Positions 22,501-36,600 of a DNA stretch of 64,000 bases are shown here, in pieces. The translations under genes and the position numbers were made by a program. Source of the stretch: Todiramphus chloris collaris (taxonomy: Eukaryota > Chordata > Aves > Coraciiformes > Alcedinidae); NCBI GenBank assembly GCA_025345505.1, contig JANVCC010000073.1, positions 2,636,053 through 2,700,052 of the forward strand, given 5' to 3'. Position 1 is the stretch's first letter. Every line of letters starts with the position of its first letter. Below the pieces are notes generated by a model. It had not been told where the DNA came from. It saw only the letters and a list, made by a program, of their open reading frames with translations, and searched no databases.

Positions 22501-25500
22501 CTCGTGCGTGCTGCCCTGGAATCCACATGGAACTGGCTGAGGTAAGCTGCAGGTATCACACTTACACCGAGTCCAGCTATGGGTGTTTGGGGTGAAAAAG
22601 CTCTCTCCTATTAGCTATGTAGTTAAGAGTCTACGAGAACCTACTTTAAAAACCAAACCCAAACCAACAGCCCAGTGGGAAATCAAATCAATTTAAAGAA
22701 GCCTCCAGATCCACCTTTAAGTTCAGAAGCAAAGTAAAACGTAACACCCAAAATACAACCACGATACATTAAATGGAATGTTCTCATTGCCTTTAGTCCG
22801 TGCTAGACAATGAGCTGCCCCATTTGCACAAAGCTGGTGGCCTCTGCCCAATAATTATTTCTGTATGTAGATGCACCACATCTGACTGAGCAGTTCCTTG
22901 GTCAGAAGTCACCTGTTACACCTTTTGGGGACTGAATTTCTCAAATGGTCCTTTACTACTCCGCGGGGACAGCGGATGAATGAAATCGAGCCGTGGATGT
23001 TAAGAGTAATTAGTAAATCCTGCTAACAATATTCTGTTAAAACCAAGTCTTTTCACTGTTCGAGATGCAGAAGAGGTTTCAGCAGCAGCTGAGCTGGTTC
23101 TGTGGAGTTCTGGCTGTAGTGCATCAAGGGGTTTTCCTCCCCCTGGCTCCGCGGCAACCTGAAGGTCTTGTTCAGACTGCTGAGAGCAGAAAACTGCTGC
23201 TGAGATTAAAACTTGACAGGAAACTCTGACAAGCTTCCAGGGAAGCTATGAACTGCACACATGCTGTGTGATTTTTTTTTTTGGTTTATGTGTCAAACAG
23301 CAACATTCAGCATCCTCCTCCCCCTTAACAATGCTTTCTAAGAAAACTGGTCTTTGCGCTGAAACTTGGGTTATCGTGAAAAGAAAATTCTCAAGGATGG
23401 ATTTAAAAAGAAAATAAATCAAGTGGTGTTTGTTTCTTCAGTCACACAACAGCTTTGCTGCTGATTTTACAGACAGAGAAGGCATTCTCCTAACCCATTC
23501 AGATCGAAGGGGTTAAAAAACCTTTTCTTTTTTTCCCCTTAAAGAAGGTGAGAAGTGTGTTAAAACTAGGAGTTACCAGGAGAACTCTAATGCCCAGCTC
23601 CAAACCACTTCTCTACAGACATGATTCCTGGCTCCATACCTAAAGAACCTTCCTACTCCAGGGTGTCACTGAGGTCAAGAAATTCTCCGACTTAACCAAC
23701 AACCTGCAGAAAATTTATTGTCCCTCCAGGTTTTTCCACATTCACACTTAGATGGTTGGAGAAAAGATGGAAAACAATTAATTCCTATTCAGAATTCCCT
23801 CCAAAAATCATTTTTGGAAGGGGTAAGGGTGTATTTTCAAACCTCTCTGTCGCTGTGCGCGGAGGGATCTGTTCTCTCAGAGTCAATCTCTATGTCTCTG
23901 TATACAAAGCTAGTGGAGGGTTTGGAGCAGGTCTCTTGTGAGGAGAGGCTGAGGGAGCTGGGGCTGTTTAGCCTTGAGAAGAGAAGGCTGAGGGGAGACC
24001 TTATTGCCCTCTCCAGCTCCCTGAAGGGAAGGTGTAGCGAGGCAGGAGTTGGTCTGTTCTCCCTGGTGACAAGAACGAGAGGAGGTGGCCTGAAGTTGAA
24101 GCAGGGGAGGTTCAGGCTGGATCTCAGGAAGCATTTCTTTCCAGAAAGGGCTGTCAGGCACTGGAATGGGCTGCCCAGGGAGCTGGTGGAGTCCCCATCC
24201 CTGGAGGGGTTTAAGAGCCAGGTAGATGTTGTGCTTAGGGACATGGTTTAGTGGTTTGGATAGGGCTGGGAATAAGCTTGGACTTGATGATCTAGAAGGT
24301 CTCTTCCAGCCAAAACTATTCTGTGATTCTATTCCATGATTCCACCTGGCACTTTCAGTGGATTCAGGTGGATTGATGGCTCATTTCCCACCACTGCCAT
24401 GGATTACAGAGCTAACCCCTCACCTTACTCTCTGCACAACAGCACAACTACACAGCAGTACCACTGTACAACAGACTCTGCTTTGAAGATGTAAAAGAGG
24501 CCTGAAGACAAAGAGAGACAATTACAGACAAAACCTGTCAAAGGCAGAACTCAAGCCTTCTTTTAGCCTAAATGCCTACTTGGCTTTGCTGCTAATTATA
24601 AAGGAACAGCTCAGGCTTTGTAAGCCAGGGGCAGATGGCTCAATGATCAAATGTCTTCCTAAGTGTAGCAAGAGTCCTTTCAAAATATCAACTTTAAAAA
24701 AAAATAAAATGCTGTGAGTGTTGTTAAACTCATCTAACTGTTAAAATTCTAAAGCTAAATCATGCACCTCTGCTAAAACTGCACTGAACTAAGGAAGAGT
24801 TAACTTTCTGAATGAATAACCTTGCACAATTCAGAGAGTAAGATCCCCTGCAAAACTTCCTAGAGCTGATACATGCCTTAGATTGTTTAGGTAGGAGTTC
24901 AGAGAACTGGAGAGACCAAAAATAGACAGACTAGGAAATAAAACATAAAAGTTAAACTTAGGATATTATAAACAAGGCATAAGCCACAATTCAATTAAAC
25001 AAATGTGATTCTGAGAAATCACAGGAATCAAGGAAGGAGTCACTGCAACTACTGGACTAGCTCAGTTTGGTGTGCAAAGCAAGACCCTAACTGTGGATAA
25101 AAGGAAAATGAAGAATCCCAATCAGCTGAGCTTTGCAGGGAAGACAAATGAAGCCAAAAACAATTAAGAAAAAATGGGATTATGAAAATATAAATGTAAA
25201 TACCAAACAAAACAGAGTTCTCAGGTATCAGCTCCTCTGTGATAGTTCCAACCTTGGGGGCTAAGCACCACTCATCCAGACCAGGCAGGTCAACACCACA
25301 TCAGCAGAGAAGGCACAGAATGGTGAGGGAACTCAGCATCCAGCACAGTTCTTCCTCAATACCAAGGCTAATTCAGGAGGATGAAGAAAGGGAAAGAATA
25401 TCTGGGGGTTTATGGTAGCTTCCCACGTGCTGTGAAGCCATTGGGAATGCAAAGTCTTGCTTTCAACAAATAAATACAGAAAGTATGTTCAGAGTCGATA

Positions 25501-27578
25501 AACCTTTACATTGTACTTCATTTCTTAATTGATTTATTACTGCTGATAAGCCTTCTGTTTTACACTACACTTCATTTATTGATTTATTATTGCAAAAGAA
25601 AACCAAGTTGCTTTCAAAATATAATTATTGCTCTGGGATTGATCACTGCTTTGAGTAAAGACACTCAGTTGCTTCATAGGCTTTCGACTTAATTTTAGTT
25701 TCTTAGTAGCAGAAACAAGTGGTGGTGTGTTAGCTGTGAGTCTGTGGAAGCAGAAATGTCTCATGGCATAAAATAACTGAGCATGTAAAAAAGATACAAT
25801 AAATACAGCTAGTTACAACCAAAAGGAAGATGTTTTAGGTTAAAAAAAAAAGAAAACAAAATGGATTTGTCAAAATAAAAATATACAACGTAGTAAAAGG
25901 GAGAATAAAATTTTCAGTTATCTACTTACAGTGAGAAACACCGTAATAAAAAGAGCTTAGATACAGCCATTAAAGTTTGTTTTCGAGGGGGTTTAAAATG
26001 CATGTGTAACAGCAACTAAGACTTTCAGGGCTGACACTTCCCAAATCCCCCCGGCAGCTGCACTGACACCATAGGTGGTCCCAGACTCTTCCAGAGAATG
26101 CCTTAACTATTAAGAATGCCAATGCGATGCCTGACCACAATTTATTACACTACAGTGGTCTACAGATAGTCTAGAATGGAAAACTTACCATTTTTTTTCT
26201 TGGAAATTAATAGATTTATAAACGGGGAAGCCTCCCTGCCCACCCCCAGATGCTGTGATGGGACCTAAGCACAGCAGGAACTCTGAAATGTAACCAGTTA
26301 ACTGACCACGGGCCACAGTTTGTGTGTTCCTGTGTGCTTGCTGCTCACCTGGTAAGGAACAGAGATAACTGCACAACAGCTTAACGTTGAAGGAGTCATT
26401 AACAGACCACACACACCAAGAATAAATATTAGACAAAGTACAAAGCTGTAGCCTAACCTTGAACACAAACTGACTTGGAAAAAAAGAATTAAATCATTGA
26501 ACCAGTTATTCTTTCCCCTGAAGTTCACTCCTCCCTGGCTCTAATAGTTAAGAGTTTGACTCCTACTAAGCCTTACCTAGGAAGATAAAAGCCAGACCTT
26601 GAAGTACAGCATCCCCTCAGAGATTTGTTATTACAAACTGAGGTATTGCCGCCCATCACCCGCGCCGAGATGTTCATCTGAATCAGTCTCCTGCAGTAAA
26701 ACTTCTACTGCTTGAAAAAGTACTTTTGTTTGTTCCAATTTCACATTTTTACCTATTTACTGAAGATCTTTTTCCTACTCAGTCAATTATGCTGACGGGA
26801 AACTCATTATCCAGCTCAGGGATAATATTTAATAATAATAATATAAAGTTAATTATAAGTTATTATTATTTATTGCCTTAACTGCTATTTACCCTCCATT
26901 CAAAGTGAAAACTACTGCTCTCAAGTGAAAATGCAGCACCCCTAAGATCAAACACCCCAGGTCCTTAAAGAGATGCAAGTTATTTTTATGGCCCGGAATT
27001 CATTCCTAGCGCCGCGCATCGCCTTACTTTTGGCAACATTGGTGTATCTCTCTTCTTTTTCTTTTCAGAATTAGGATCATCCAGTAAATCTGGCTCAAAA
27101 GTGTACAGCTCTGTGAGTTCATTCATAGTAAAATGACGTTCAACTTGCTGTTGGTCGACGACCCGGAAGGACAATGACTGCTTGGTTACCTGGCGATCGT
27201 AGATCTTATCTTCCATCGTTCCCTAGAAAATGAAGACACTCCTGCAAATACTGGACCTTCTTGTCATGTAAAAGAAATAATAGCTAGAAAAGAGCTAGAA
27301 TAACAGCGTATCAGTGCTCTACTTCCCTCCTAGCTACAAAGTTAACCTGAAAACACTTCCTTGGATGAGAAAAAGGAAGAAAAAGAACATCATAAAGGCA
27401 GTGAACGCAAAGTCATGTGAACTGTGTTATGTGACACGTGTCTTACTAGAGTAAGAAATGGGGTTTTTCAGTAGTGTTTTGAAGAGGTTCATTTTTGCTT
27501 CAATTTTATGACCAAAAAAAAAAAAAAAAAAAGGGAATTCCAAACAATGAAAAAAATTTTTTAAATATTAAAAAAAAT

Positions 27579-27609
<31 letters not shown>

Positions 27610-30600
27610 TTTCCACAGCATGTACCTTATTTTGCTGCTTTGAGCAGCTTGGGAGAAGGAAAACAGCGTATCGCTGGGGTGGAGAAGAGAGGGGAGGGGA
27701 AGCAGGCAAGTCTAATTCATCACAGCTGTGTATGAAAAAATTAGATCCTTGATGAAAAAAAGGAAAATTACTTTTTTTTTTTTCGTTTAAAAAAGATGAT
27801 GACTGTGAGAAGTATGAGAACAGCACAGCCTGTTCTGAACACTGTAATTTAGAAAGGATATCAACGGTTCAAAAGTGCACGTAGAAAATGACAAAAATAG
27901 ACTGAAGCCTGAAGAAAAACCCCACATCTGACAGCAACGTGTTACAGAAAGTCATCTATTTAAGTTGGCAAGTAAATGGTGACTTCATCAAGAGTTAAGG
28001 ACTGTTACTGGGAAAGGGTCTTCATTCTACCCTGGAACACCTGAAGTACTAGAAGATGGAGCAACAGAAATAATGGCATTATACTTTAAGAAAAAGGATA
28101 GATCAGTGGCCATCAGAATTAGTGCACATCTTCAGTATCTCTAGGGTGGGATCTGCAATATCTGCAGGGTTTTCAGATCATGACTGGAAGCCTTTCTATC
28201 AAATATTCTTTATCTCCCTGTGTTTTCATTCCAGTTGGACCATCCGGGGCCCACAGGCCAGGGGTCTGTAGAAGAAGAGTCTGTAGCTCTTGCCTAACAA
28301 CAACCATCCCCTCTGCAGACCACTCAAGCAGGAGTTTTTAGTGGTGTGCAAATTCAAAAAAGCTAAGAACACTAATCTGAGTCTGGATGTGTCTGGAAAT
28401 CCAGCATCTGTGTTATGCAAGGTGTCGGACAAGGTGGGCTTAACAGGAAATCATTTCAGTTGTTATTTATTCACCAAGCTTTTTCAGCAGTGGGATCAGA
28501 TTAGGGCTGGAAGAGGACTGGATCAGTATGGACCACTACAGACTTCAACACAAGTCCAAACATTTCCAGTTTACAAATGTGATGGCAGGACCAGAATATC
28601 ACAAAAACATCAGACTGAAACCTACCTGAGCCAAAAACCTGTACACAAACACAGGTTTGTTCTGCCCAAAGCGGTAAACCCTGAAAATACTCTGGATGTC
28701 ATATGATGGGTTCCAAGAAGCATCAAAGATAATAACCCTATTAGCAGCCACGAGATTGATTCCGAGGGAACCTGCTTTGGTGGATATAATAAACAAGCGG
28801 CCTCTGGAACAGAGAAAAAGTTGCAAAATGTTACTATTTTGGAAAACATCGTTCCCGTGTTACTATGGAGTGGTTCCTACACTGGAATAACTCAAAAGCT
28901 TCATTACAATCCTGCGTTGAGCATAAAACAGATGCAGATTTTACAAGGACAACACTTTCAGCAAAACATACGCTCCCGAAACACAGATCAAAAGCCTTTT
29001 GCAAACCAACTGTGAACAAAAGTTGGTGGGCGAGGAAAAATGTTTTGGTTTTGCATTTTCAAATGCTAATACAATTAGTTATATCAAATTAAATCATAAT
29101 TTTAAACAGGCATATCCCGTGCTATTGAAACTTTTTCCTGGCTAGCAAGCTTTCAGGATAACTTCAGAATGCCTCTTTGATGTATCTGCTTCTTTTGAGT
29201 ACCTCAGGTACTCACTTGGGTTCAAATGAAAACGACAAGTACCTGTCAGAATAATATCTTTAAAACTACTAACACTAAATTAATTTACTTTGTTGCATTT
29301 ATCTTTTTTTTTTTCCCTGTTCATGATAGGTGGCTGCAAATGGAAGTCATCTCAGGAAACTAGAAACCTATTGTGGTTGCATGTTTTCTGTGCAAATTCT
29401 GCACCTGACAGCATGGGGGTATTTATTTGCCAAGCCTCAGAAGGTCATTAAGCTAATGAGTAACAAAGAAATAGGGAACTAAACAAAGAGAAGGGGGAAA
29501 ATTAAGCGTATGGCTATCAGAAGAGATCTCACCTCACGTTAGTTTCATCATTAAATTCTTCAGCCCATTTCTTTCTTGACTGAGCTGTGGTTGAACCATC
29601 TAAGCGATAATAATCAATGTTTCTGAACCATTTTCCTTCACCTATAAATGCAACAGTCAAAGCATTAAAATGGCAACTGCATAAATCGCCCGCCTGATAA
29701 CATTGGCTTGAAGAGTAGAAGAACAAATCTGGACTGTAGAATACACTATTCTCTGATGTTTTAAAGCAACGGAAAAAAACTAAAGCTTATTCAAGATACA
29801 GAACATTTTTTTGGAGCTTTGAAAACGATGTCGTGAGGCTTGCATAACAAAATACAAAATAAGTAACACAACAGAAAATCAAAGCAATTGCATTTGTGAT
29901 GACAACGATTGAATACGAGCCTGCGGCAGCTCCTGCGAGTCCGAAACCAACTTTGTCTAAAATGATTCAAAAACAGAATAAAATAGATGTTGTGAATGTT
30001 TTAACCTCACAAAAAGCATCCAGCATCTAGCAGCATCCATTTCTTCCTAGGGTTTTGTTATCTTTTTTTTACACACTTTTTTTACCAACTGATATTAAAT
30101 GAAATTCCTCAAAGCAGTTTTATACAGACTGGAATTTAAAGATATGAATTTCTAATCAAATTATGTTCCAAGGTTAAATTTTGATTGAAGTATTTGAAAA
30201 GACATAAGGACCTAAGCTTTTTTATGGAGTAGTTCCTCTGATTTTTCACTATTTCTAGCTGTATACAGGTATTTGAAAGATATGACTTAATCTGGAGACA
30301 AAGTTAATTTTAAAAAGTAATTAGGCATGATAACACTAATTGTACTTTGCTAATTGATCTGTGCAATTCTGTGATAAACAACCAGGGCACGTAAGTCCCT
30401 CCCATACCAACAGTACTCATAAGTAACTACTCAAAAGGAGATTTCAAAAGCCAAAGTCTAATAATTTTGGAACAGGAATTCAGAAAAACCTTTTGGAGTT
30501 TAATTAGCCTGTGATTTATGGCTACTTCTTTCTTGCCAGATGAGGGAAAAAAAAAACACCAATGACAGAATTCATTTGTAAGTAACTTTTCATTTTCTTT

Positions 30601-33600
30601 GGCCATCATGATATACAAACCCAAAATGAACTCCACTGACCATCAATGATAAAAAACAAAATAAACCACATTTTTGAAGGCAGCACTGCTCAATAAAACC
30701 AATTATGAGAAACAGATTGTTGAGTTGTATCAAGAAGGTCTCTGTGCATCTTGCTATGATCCACAGTCTAATTGCTTACCAGAAGAACTACCGCAAATGA
30801 AAAAACCCCAAAGCCAAACCCCACCCTTTAAAACATTATCTCAGGCTAAAGGCACTAACTCCATAAAATGCAGACTGCTCGTCACATCTGAAGATGACAA
30901 ATGTTCAGAAGCTATGGAAGCAACATCCAGAAACAATAAATCTGGGAGAGATACTGGAGATCTTCATCTAACTGGGGCACTGGCATCACGAGACCGCGTT
31001 TCTCTTATGCAACTGTTCAACGTGGTGACACTTAGAAAGATCATTGAAAGGAAAGCCAGATTCAAAGGAATTTTTTAATCAACACACACTGGGAGCTGAA
31101 ACTTCACCATAAAGATGAACCACATCATGAGGAGCTCCGGGAGGATCTCAGAGCAAAGAGAAGGAACATCCTACGCAGAGGACACATCTGGATAGCGAGA
31201 AATTCCTTGCCAGTTCAGCATCACTGGGATTAATTCAATACTCTGCTCCCTTACAAGGTCTGTAAAACAATCTGATGCAGTACACACAGAACTTAAATTC
31301 TGCAAGCTCTCCACACTGTTTTCGAGTAGTTTAATTCTCTTTCATTCTCTCTCTCCCAGGGGGAAGGGTGGGAGTTTGCCAGGCATCAGCGTGTAACATC
31401 ACTGGTGTACAGATGATGAATGGTTCATCTGCTTGGGCCATATTAAGCACGGATGATGCAGAATGAGATCAGAAGCAAGAATCCATAATGGGATCACAGG
31501 GACCACCTGCAGAGGAGACCAGTAATCCTGCCAACTTCAGGAATGGTACAGAGCGTACAATACTCCCAACAAGAACTGTTATTTCAAATCCCTTCCCGTT
31601 GGACTAAACAGAGACTTGTAAAAGAGTTATGAGCTTTGCACTTGTTCCAGGTGATACTCACCTTTATAAATAGAAGTTTTATCTTTGTCAGTTTTGTCTC
31701 TGTTGGCCAGCTCCAGGAAATCTTCTATCAAATCCAGAGATATTAGAGACTGGCTAAACACTAGGCTGGAAACAGAAAGAGGGAAACACAAAATTGACCT
31801 CTGAGGTTATTTTAATCATTCTACTGCCTTATTTTTAATTCCCTCCTCCCTCTCATAGTACCTTTGAAACAAACAGTCTTTCTAGACACAGAGGAGGACT
31901 ATGGTGGAGTACATGCAAGTGCAGGAAAACTCACTGATAAAACAATGCAGTGTGCATGTTTGCTTCAGAAAACTGAGCGCCCACACTGTAAACACTGAGT
32001 GAAAACCATTTTTATGAGGCCATTAAAAATACTTCTAGAACTGACTTACACTTTGTCTCCAAGCTCCTCTGCCATCCGAAGGATTTCAAAGAGAAGCACC
32101 ATTTTCCCAGAATGTTCCAACACTTCAGCATCTGCATCTGTGACAAAGTCTTTGTACCAATCTGGCGCTGGGCTACCAGGATTGGAAGAGGATGTAGCTT
32201 TGCCTATTAAAAAAAACCAAAAACAACAAAGTAAAAAGAGAAATCTAAAAGGTGAAGGCATCATCTCCATTTAAATGCTTTGAAACGTCTGAGCTACAGA
32301 ATTGTTTCCTCATTATTAGGCTTAGCTGGTATGAAGGGAGTTAAACAGGCAAAGAAATACTAGTGTTCACACTACTAGCAATTACCAGATTAGCAGTTAT
32401 CAATAGCACAGGTCATCAATAAACTGCTTCCTCTTCCTTCTGTTAGGCTCAGATTTAGGGTCTTTTTTTTCCCTAAACTAACTTGGAAGACAATGTATAG
32501 GAAACAGAATAACTTCGCCTTAATTTCTTTTATGATATTTCCACTGTCTTTAATTTTACCTCCTTAAAGTGATAAAAATTGATTAATTAGATTTATAACA
32601 CTTTTTTTCACATAAAAACTTTTATCTACTGAAATATTTACACAGGAGAAGTGTTCTGTCTCATGAACAACTCAAAACATTTACATTATCAGACTAGGCA
32701 CCGCAAATCCATCGTGACACACCAGTAAATGTCAGGTGCAAGACAGAATGGATCTGGACAGAACTCACATTCAAGCCTTCCTTCATACGAGCTTTTACAT
32801 AATGAATTTTGCAATACCAGAACAAAAATGAACAAGCTGACCAAAGAAGAGACCTAGATGTGCTGCAGGAACATCCTACAAACACCGTGTATCTATTTCC
32901 ATCTTCACCCCCAAACTCTGCAGAAGGGCCTCCCCCAGCTGCAGAGAGACAGAAACTGTGCCCACAAACCTCCTCTGGTGCAGCATCAAAATGTTTGTTT
33001 AGAAATCCTGCACCTACATTAAACTGGAGGAGGCTGCAGGAGAGAGGTAAACATTTCAGTGATCCAGAGAAAGAAACTCATCCCGCCTGTAATGCAAATA
33101 ATCACCTGAATACATTTAATCTGTATGTGTCTGTATTTTACACACACACACACAACCCTTCCCACGAACACGGTTCCAAAAGGTTTCTTTGGGGTCACCA
33201 TGCCAAGGACAGAATTTCTCACTGTAACTGTCCCCCAAAAATCATTTCTTTAGGGAACGTGATTAGACAGTTAATGACACGAGCAGAAAACAAGCTCTAC
33301 GACACCAGACAGAATCAAAAGCTGGATTATTAAAGGAAATTCCCAAAACGAAATGTACAGATATAAATAGTGACAATCTATTCCTGCTGCAATTGCATGT
33401 CCTTGCTCAACACCCATTTTAAATTCCAGGTGCAACAACGAAGGACACGCCGATTCCTTCATCTTTCCATCCACCTTTCACCAACACGGTGAAAAAAAGA
33501 GAGGAAAAGCAGCTCAGTTCCTCTGGTCAGTTTGCATTGCTTTGTACTTGAGAATTAAAAGAATGAAGTGTGAAGTTTCCTTGCCACAAGACCCGAGTTC

Positions 33601-36600
33601 CAAACTGATGCCCCTTGTTTTTCCAGGACGAGTGCATTATTAGAAGCAGCTCACAGAATTAAGGAATTTGCCATTTTGCAACAAAGCAGGATTCCTGACA
33701 AGCCTCTCAAACTGCCTTCCACAAAATGAAGCTGCCTTGGATTTTACTGACTCGCACATCACACTCACCTTCGTCTGATTTTGTAACAGATGGAGGGTTG
33801 TTTACAAGTTCTTCTGCATTTCCTTCTCCACCTCCACGAGATCTTGAATTCCAGACTTTAATGACTTCAACATCATTGTCACTGCCACTTCCACTTGAGC
33901 TACACTCTTTCTTTGTTTTTTTCCCCTTGGATTTTTTTTTCCTGGAAAGGTGACATTGCACATTCCATTATTTTTTAAAAATTCAACTGCTAGAGAACAT
34001 AATCTTACTACTCAGTACTTTAAAATAATTCAGCTCCTAGAGAACAGGGTCTAACAGATTTCTACAATAAGAAACATTCACTTCTGTAGAAATCACTTAA
34101 ATTCTGTTAGAGAAATAAATCCAACGAACAACAACAAATAAAAGCTCAATTACTTTGCATAATCATCAGAACTTAAGCTCATTGAAGTTTCATCGGAATC
34201 TGAAGCTATGAAATCATCCAGACTGTCTTCATCAAAATAGCCCTCAAAAGAGAAGAAAAAGAAATGTTATTAAGTACGATCATCCAGAAGCTTTTATTAA
34301 ACCTTTAGCCATCTGCTTATTCTTCACTTAAACAATGGTAAGTTCTACAAAGGCTTGGCCTTGCAAAATGTTTTCAGAATGACAACATCCCCAGAAATGA
34401 AAATATGACAAAAACAGCAGCGAAATTACCCCACAGCAACAAAGATTTCCATTAATTTGACGAAACTTTACCTAGCGTTTGGCAAAGCTTATTTGGAAAG
34501 TTCTCAACAGAGAGTATTTTGATATATCTAATTTACCTTATTTTCTTTGCTAATATAGTCCAGCTGCAAACACCAAGGGTGAGTCCAGATTCTGCTCAAC
34601 ATCTGGAAATCCTGGAATAGCTTAGCTCCAGCTTTGCCTCTTCCACCTTCATTGCCACCACCTACACCTGACAATAAAGTTCAGGTTTTAGAAGGAAACC
34701 TTTGCCACATTCTGTTCCCCCTTTGAACAATCCCTTAGTGCAGCACCGAGTTCTCTTTCCAGACACACATCGTATTGCAGCGTCCCTTGTAAAAGAGGTC
34801 AAATTACTGAGTCACAGGCAGCTTTTTCCTAGTTAAAGTTGTCAAAATTAGATTTTCCCCTTTCTCCTGATAATGAGAAACATGATGACATTTTTACAGA
34901 GAAGCACATTTCTTCCCAGTATAGGAATGAACCCAAATCCTCTTCAAAGGACAGTCAATGTCTATTTGGGTTTTGTAACAGCAGTCCAAGGTAGAAAACA
35001 CAAAATAAAAACGTGCATTTAGGTTTCCATCAATTTGGCTTACTATTTTGAGCTACCTTTATTTAGTGACTTGCAATGCTGCAGTATTCTGTTACAATAA
35101 AGAATCTGAGAAAAGCCCAGCCTGGTTTTATATTGTCCAAGCACAATCAGTACAGAGCACTACAATGTTCAGTGAGTTAAAATTCCCTTTCTTGTCGTCT
35201 CAGTTTCTCGTTAAGCAGCACATTAACTTTAGGTTCTTGAAACAGATTGGTTTTCCTATTTATTATATGCAGAATTTAAGGCACGTGTACCTGCAAGAAA
35301 ACAGCATTTATTGAGTCACAAGCATCAAACGTCTACGACAAAACAGGCACAAAACTTCTTGGCTGCTCAATTAATAGTAATCATGTAATTATTTGCTCAC
35401 GTGCACAAGATGACCTCAGTAATGCCTGCAGAGTATAAATAGCTTAACAGAGCAAGTTCTTGCTATGTTTTAATCATATGACAGCTTCCAGTATCTGCCC
35501 ATTTGTAGCTTCTCTAAGACTTTGGGAAATGGAATTGTAGGGATGACAGAAATTCTTAGATTTGACTTCCCTAAACCTGGGCTAACGTCAGAGAAACTTG
35601 CTGCTATTGAGTTTCAATGACAACTGTAGACTTCCATTTTCTCTGTTACAGAAGTGAGAGGAAATATATAGTTTTCATTAAATGAAAGGAAAAAAAATAA
35701 ACTGCTCAAACAGCATCTAAAATGTGTGGTTTATTTTATGCCTGTCACAGTGCACGGAAAAAAGTAATGCCATCAAATCTGCAAATGAAGAAGCAATTAT
35801 TTAATGAAAATAAGAAAGCACATTGGCTTCTTTTGAAATACGGAAGTAATACAAAGATTTCATGGGGGCATCAGCAACCAGCAGAGAGCTTTGCTCTGAA
35901 CACCGGAGCCGTGGTTAGCTGAGAGAGCTTTTCCCCTCTCAAAGAGGCCATCTGTCTTTCCTTTCTCTTGTTTCCTGTTGTCTTGCTCCTATTGTCTCTG
36001 GCACTGAGCAAGCTGACCAAACTGGCAGGGCTCTAACTCAAGATGAAGACAGAGAAAGCAGACGATGTTTTCTGCTAGTTGAGGGAGTTTAAGCAGCCCA
36101 CAAAGCCCTGGTAATTCATGTAACAGCACAACCCCTTCTGACAAATGCAAACTTAGCTCCACTCAATTTTCTTGAGCCCTTAAAGTTGAGGCAGATGAAT
36201 GAAACTACCTGTTAGGCAGTGCATTTTCTTACACTTAGCTGCACGTACAACCTGGTACTAAATTAACAGCTCCAACAATGAAGCAAATGGGAAGTTTTCA
36301 CCAGAGCAAACCTTTCCCTTAGCAGACACTGGACTAGGGGCTGCTTCCTCTCATCCACCACCTGCTTTATGAAAAAAGGGCAGTACTGAAAGCAAGATTT
36401 CTGTAAAGAGCAAGAGGAAAAGTTGTAAACCTACAGCACTAGCTCCTATGCTGATCAACGACCTCTAGAAGATTTTGAAGTGCTATCTAAAAGCAGGGCA
36501 GACCAACAAAGCAGGCGTTGGGAGAGCCTGAAATGACAAAACCAGCCCCGCTTTGTACTGGAAATAGGCCAAAGATAACCTACCAAACTACTGTAACTGT

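Noticed and set aside
27513..27604. Long A tracts as a retroposon tail
   Set aside because: Sequence next to the tracts matches no gene or SINE I recognise; treated as low complexity.
30674..31078. 134-codon + strand frame in intron 27
   Set aside because: Composition is ordinary intronic sequence; no domain or promoter context.
32809..33333. 174-codon + strand frame in ATRX intron 25
   Set aside because: No domain, includes the (CA)n run and low-complexity sequence, and is antisense to the gene; not supportable as a gene.
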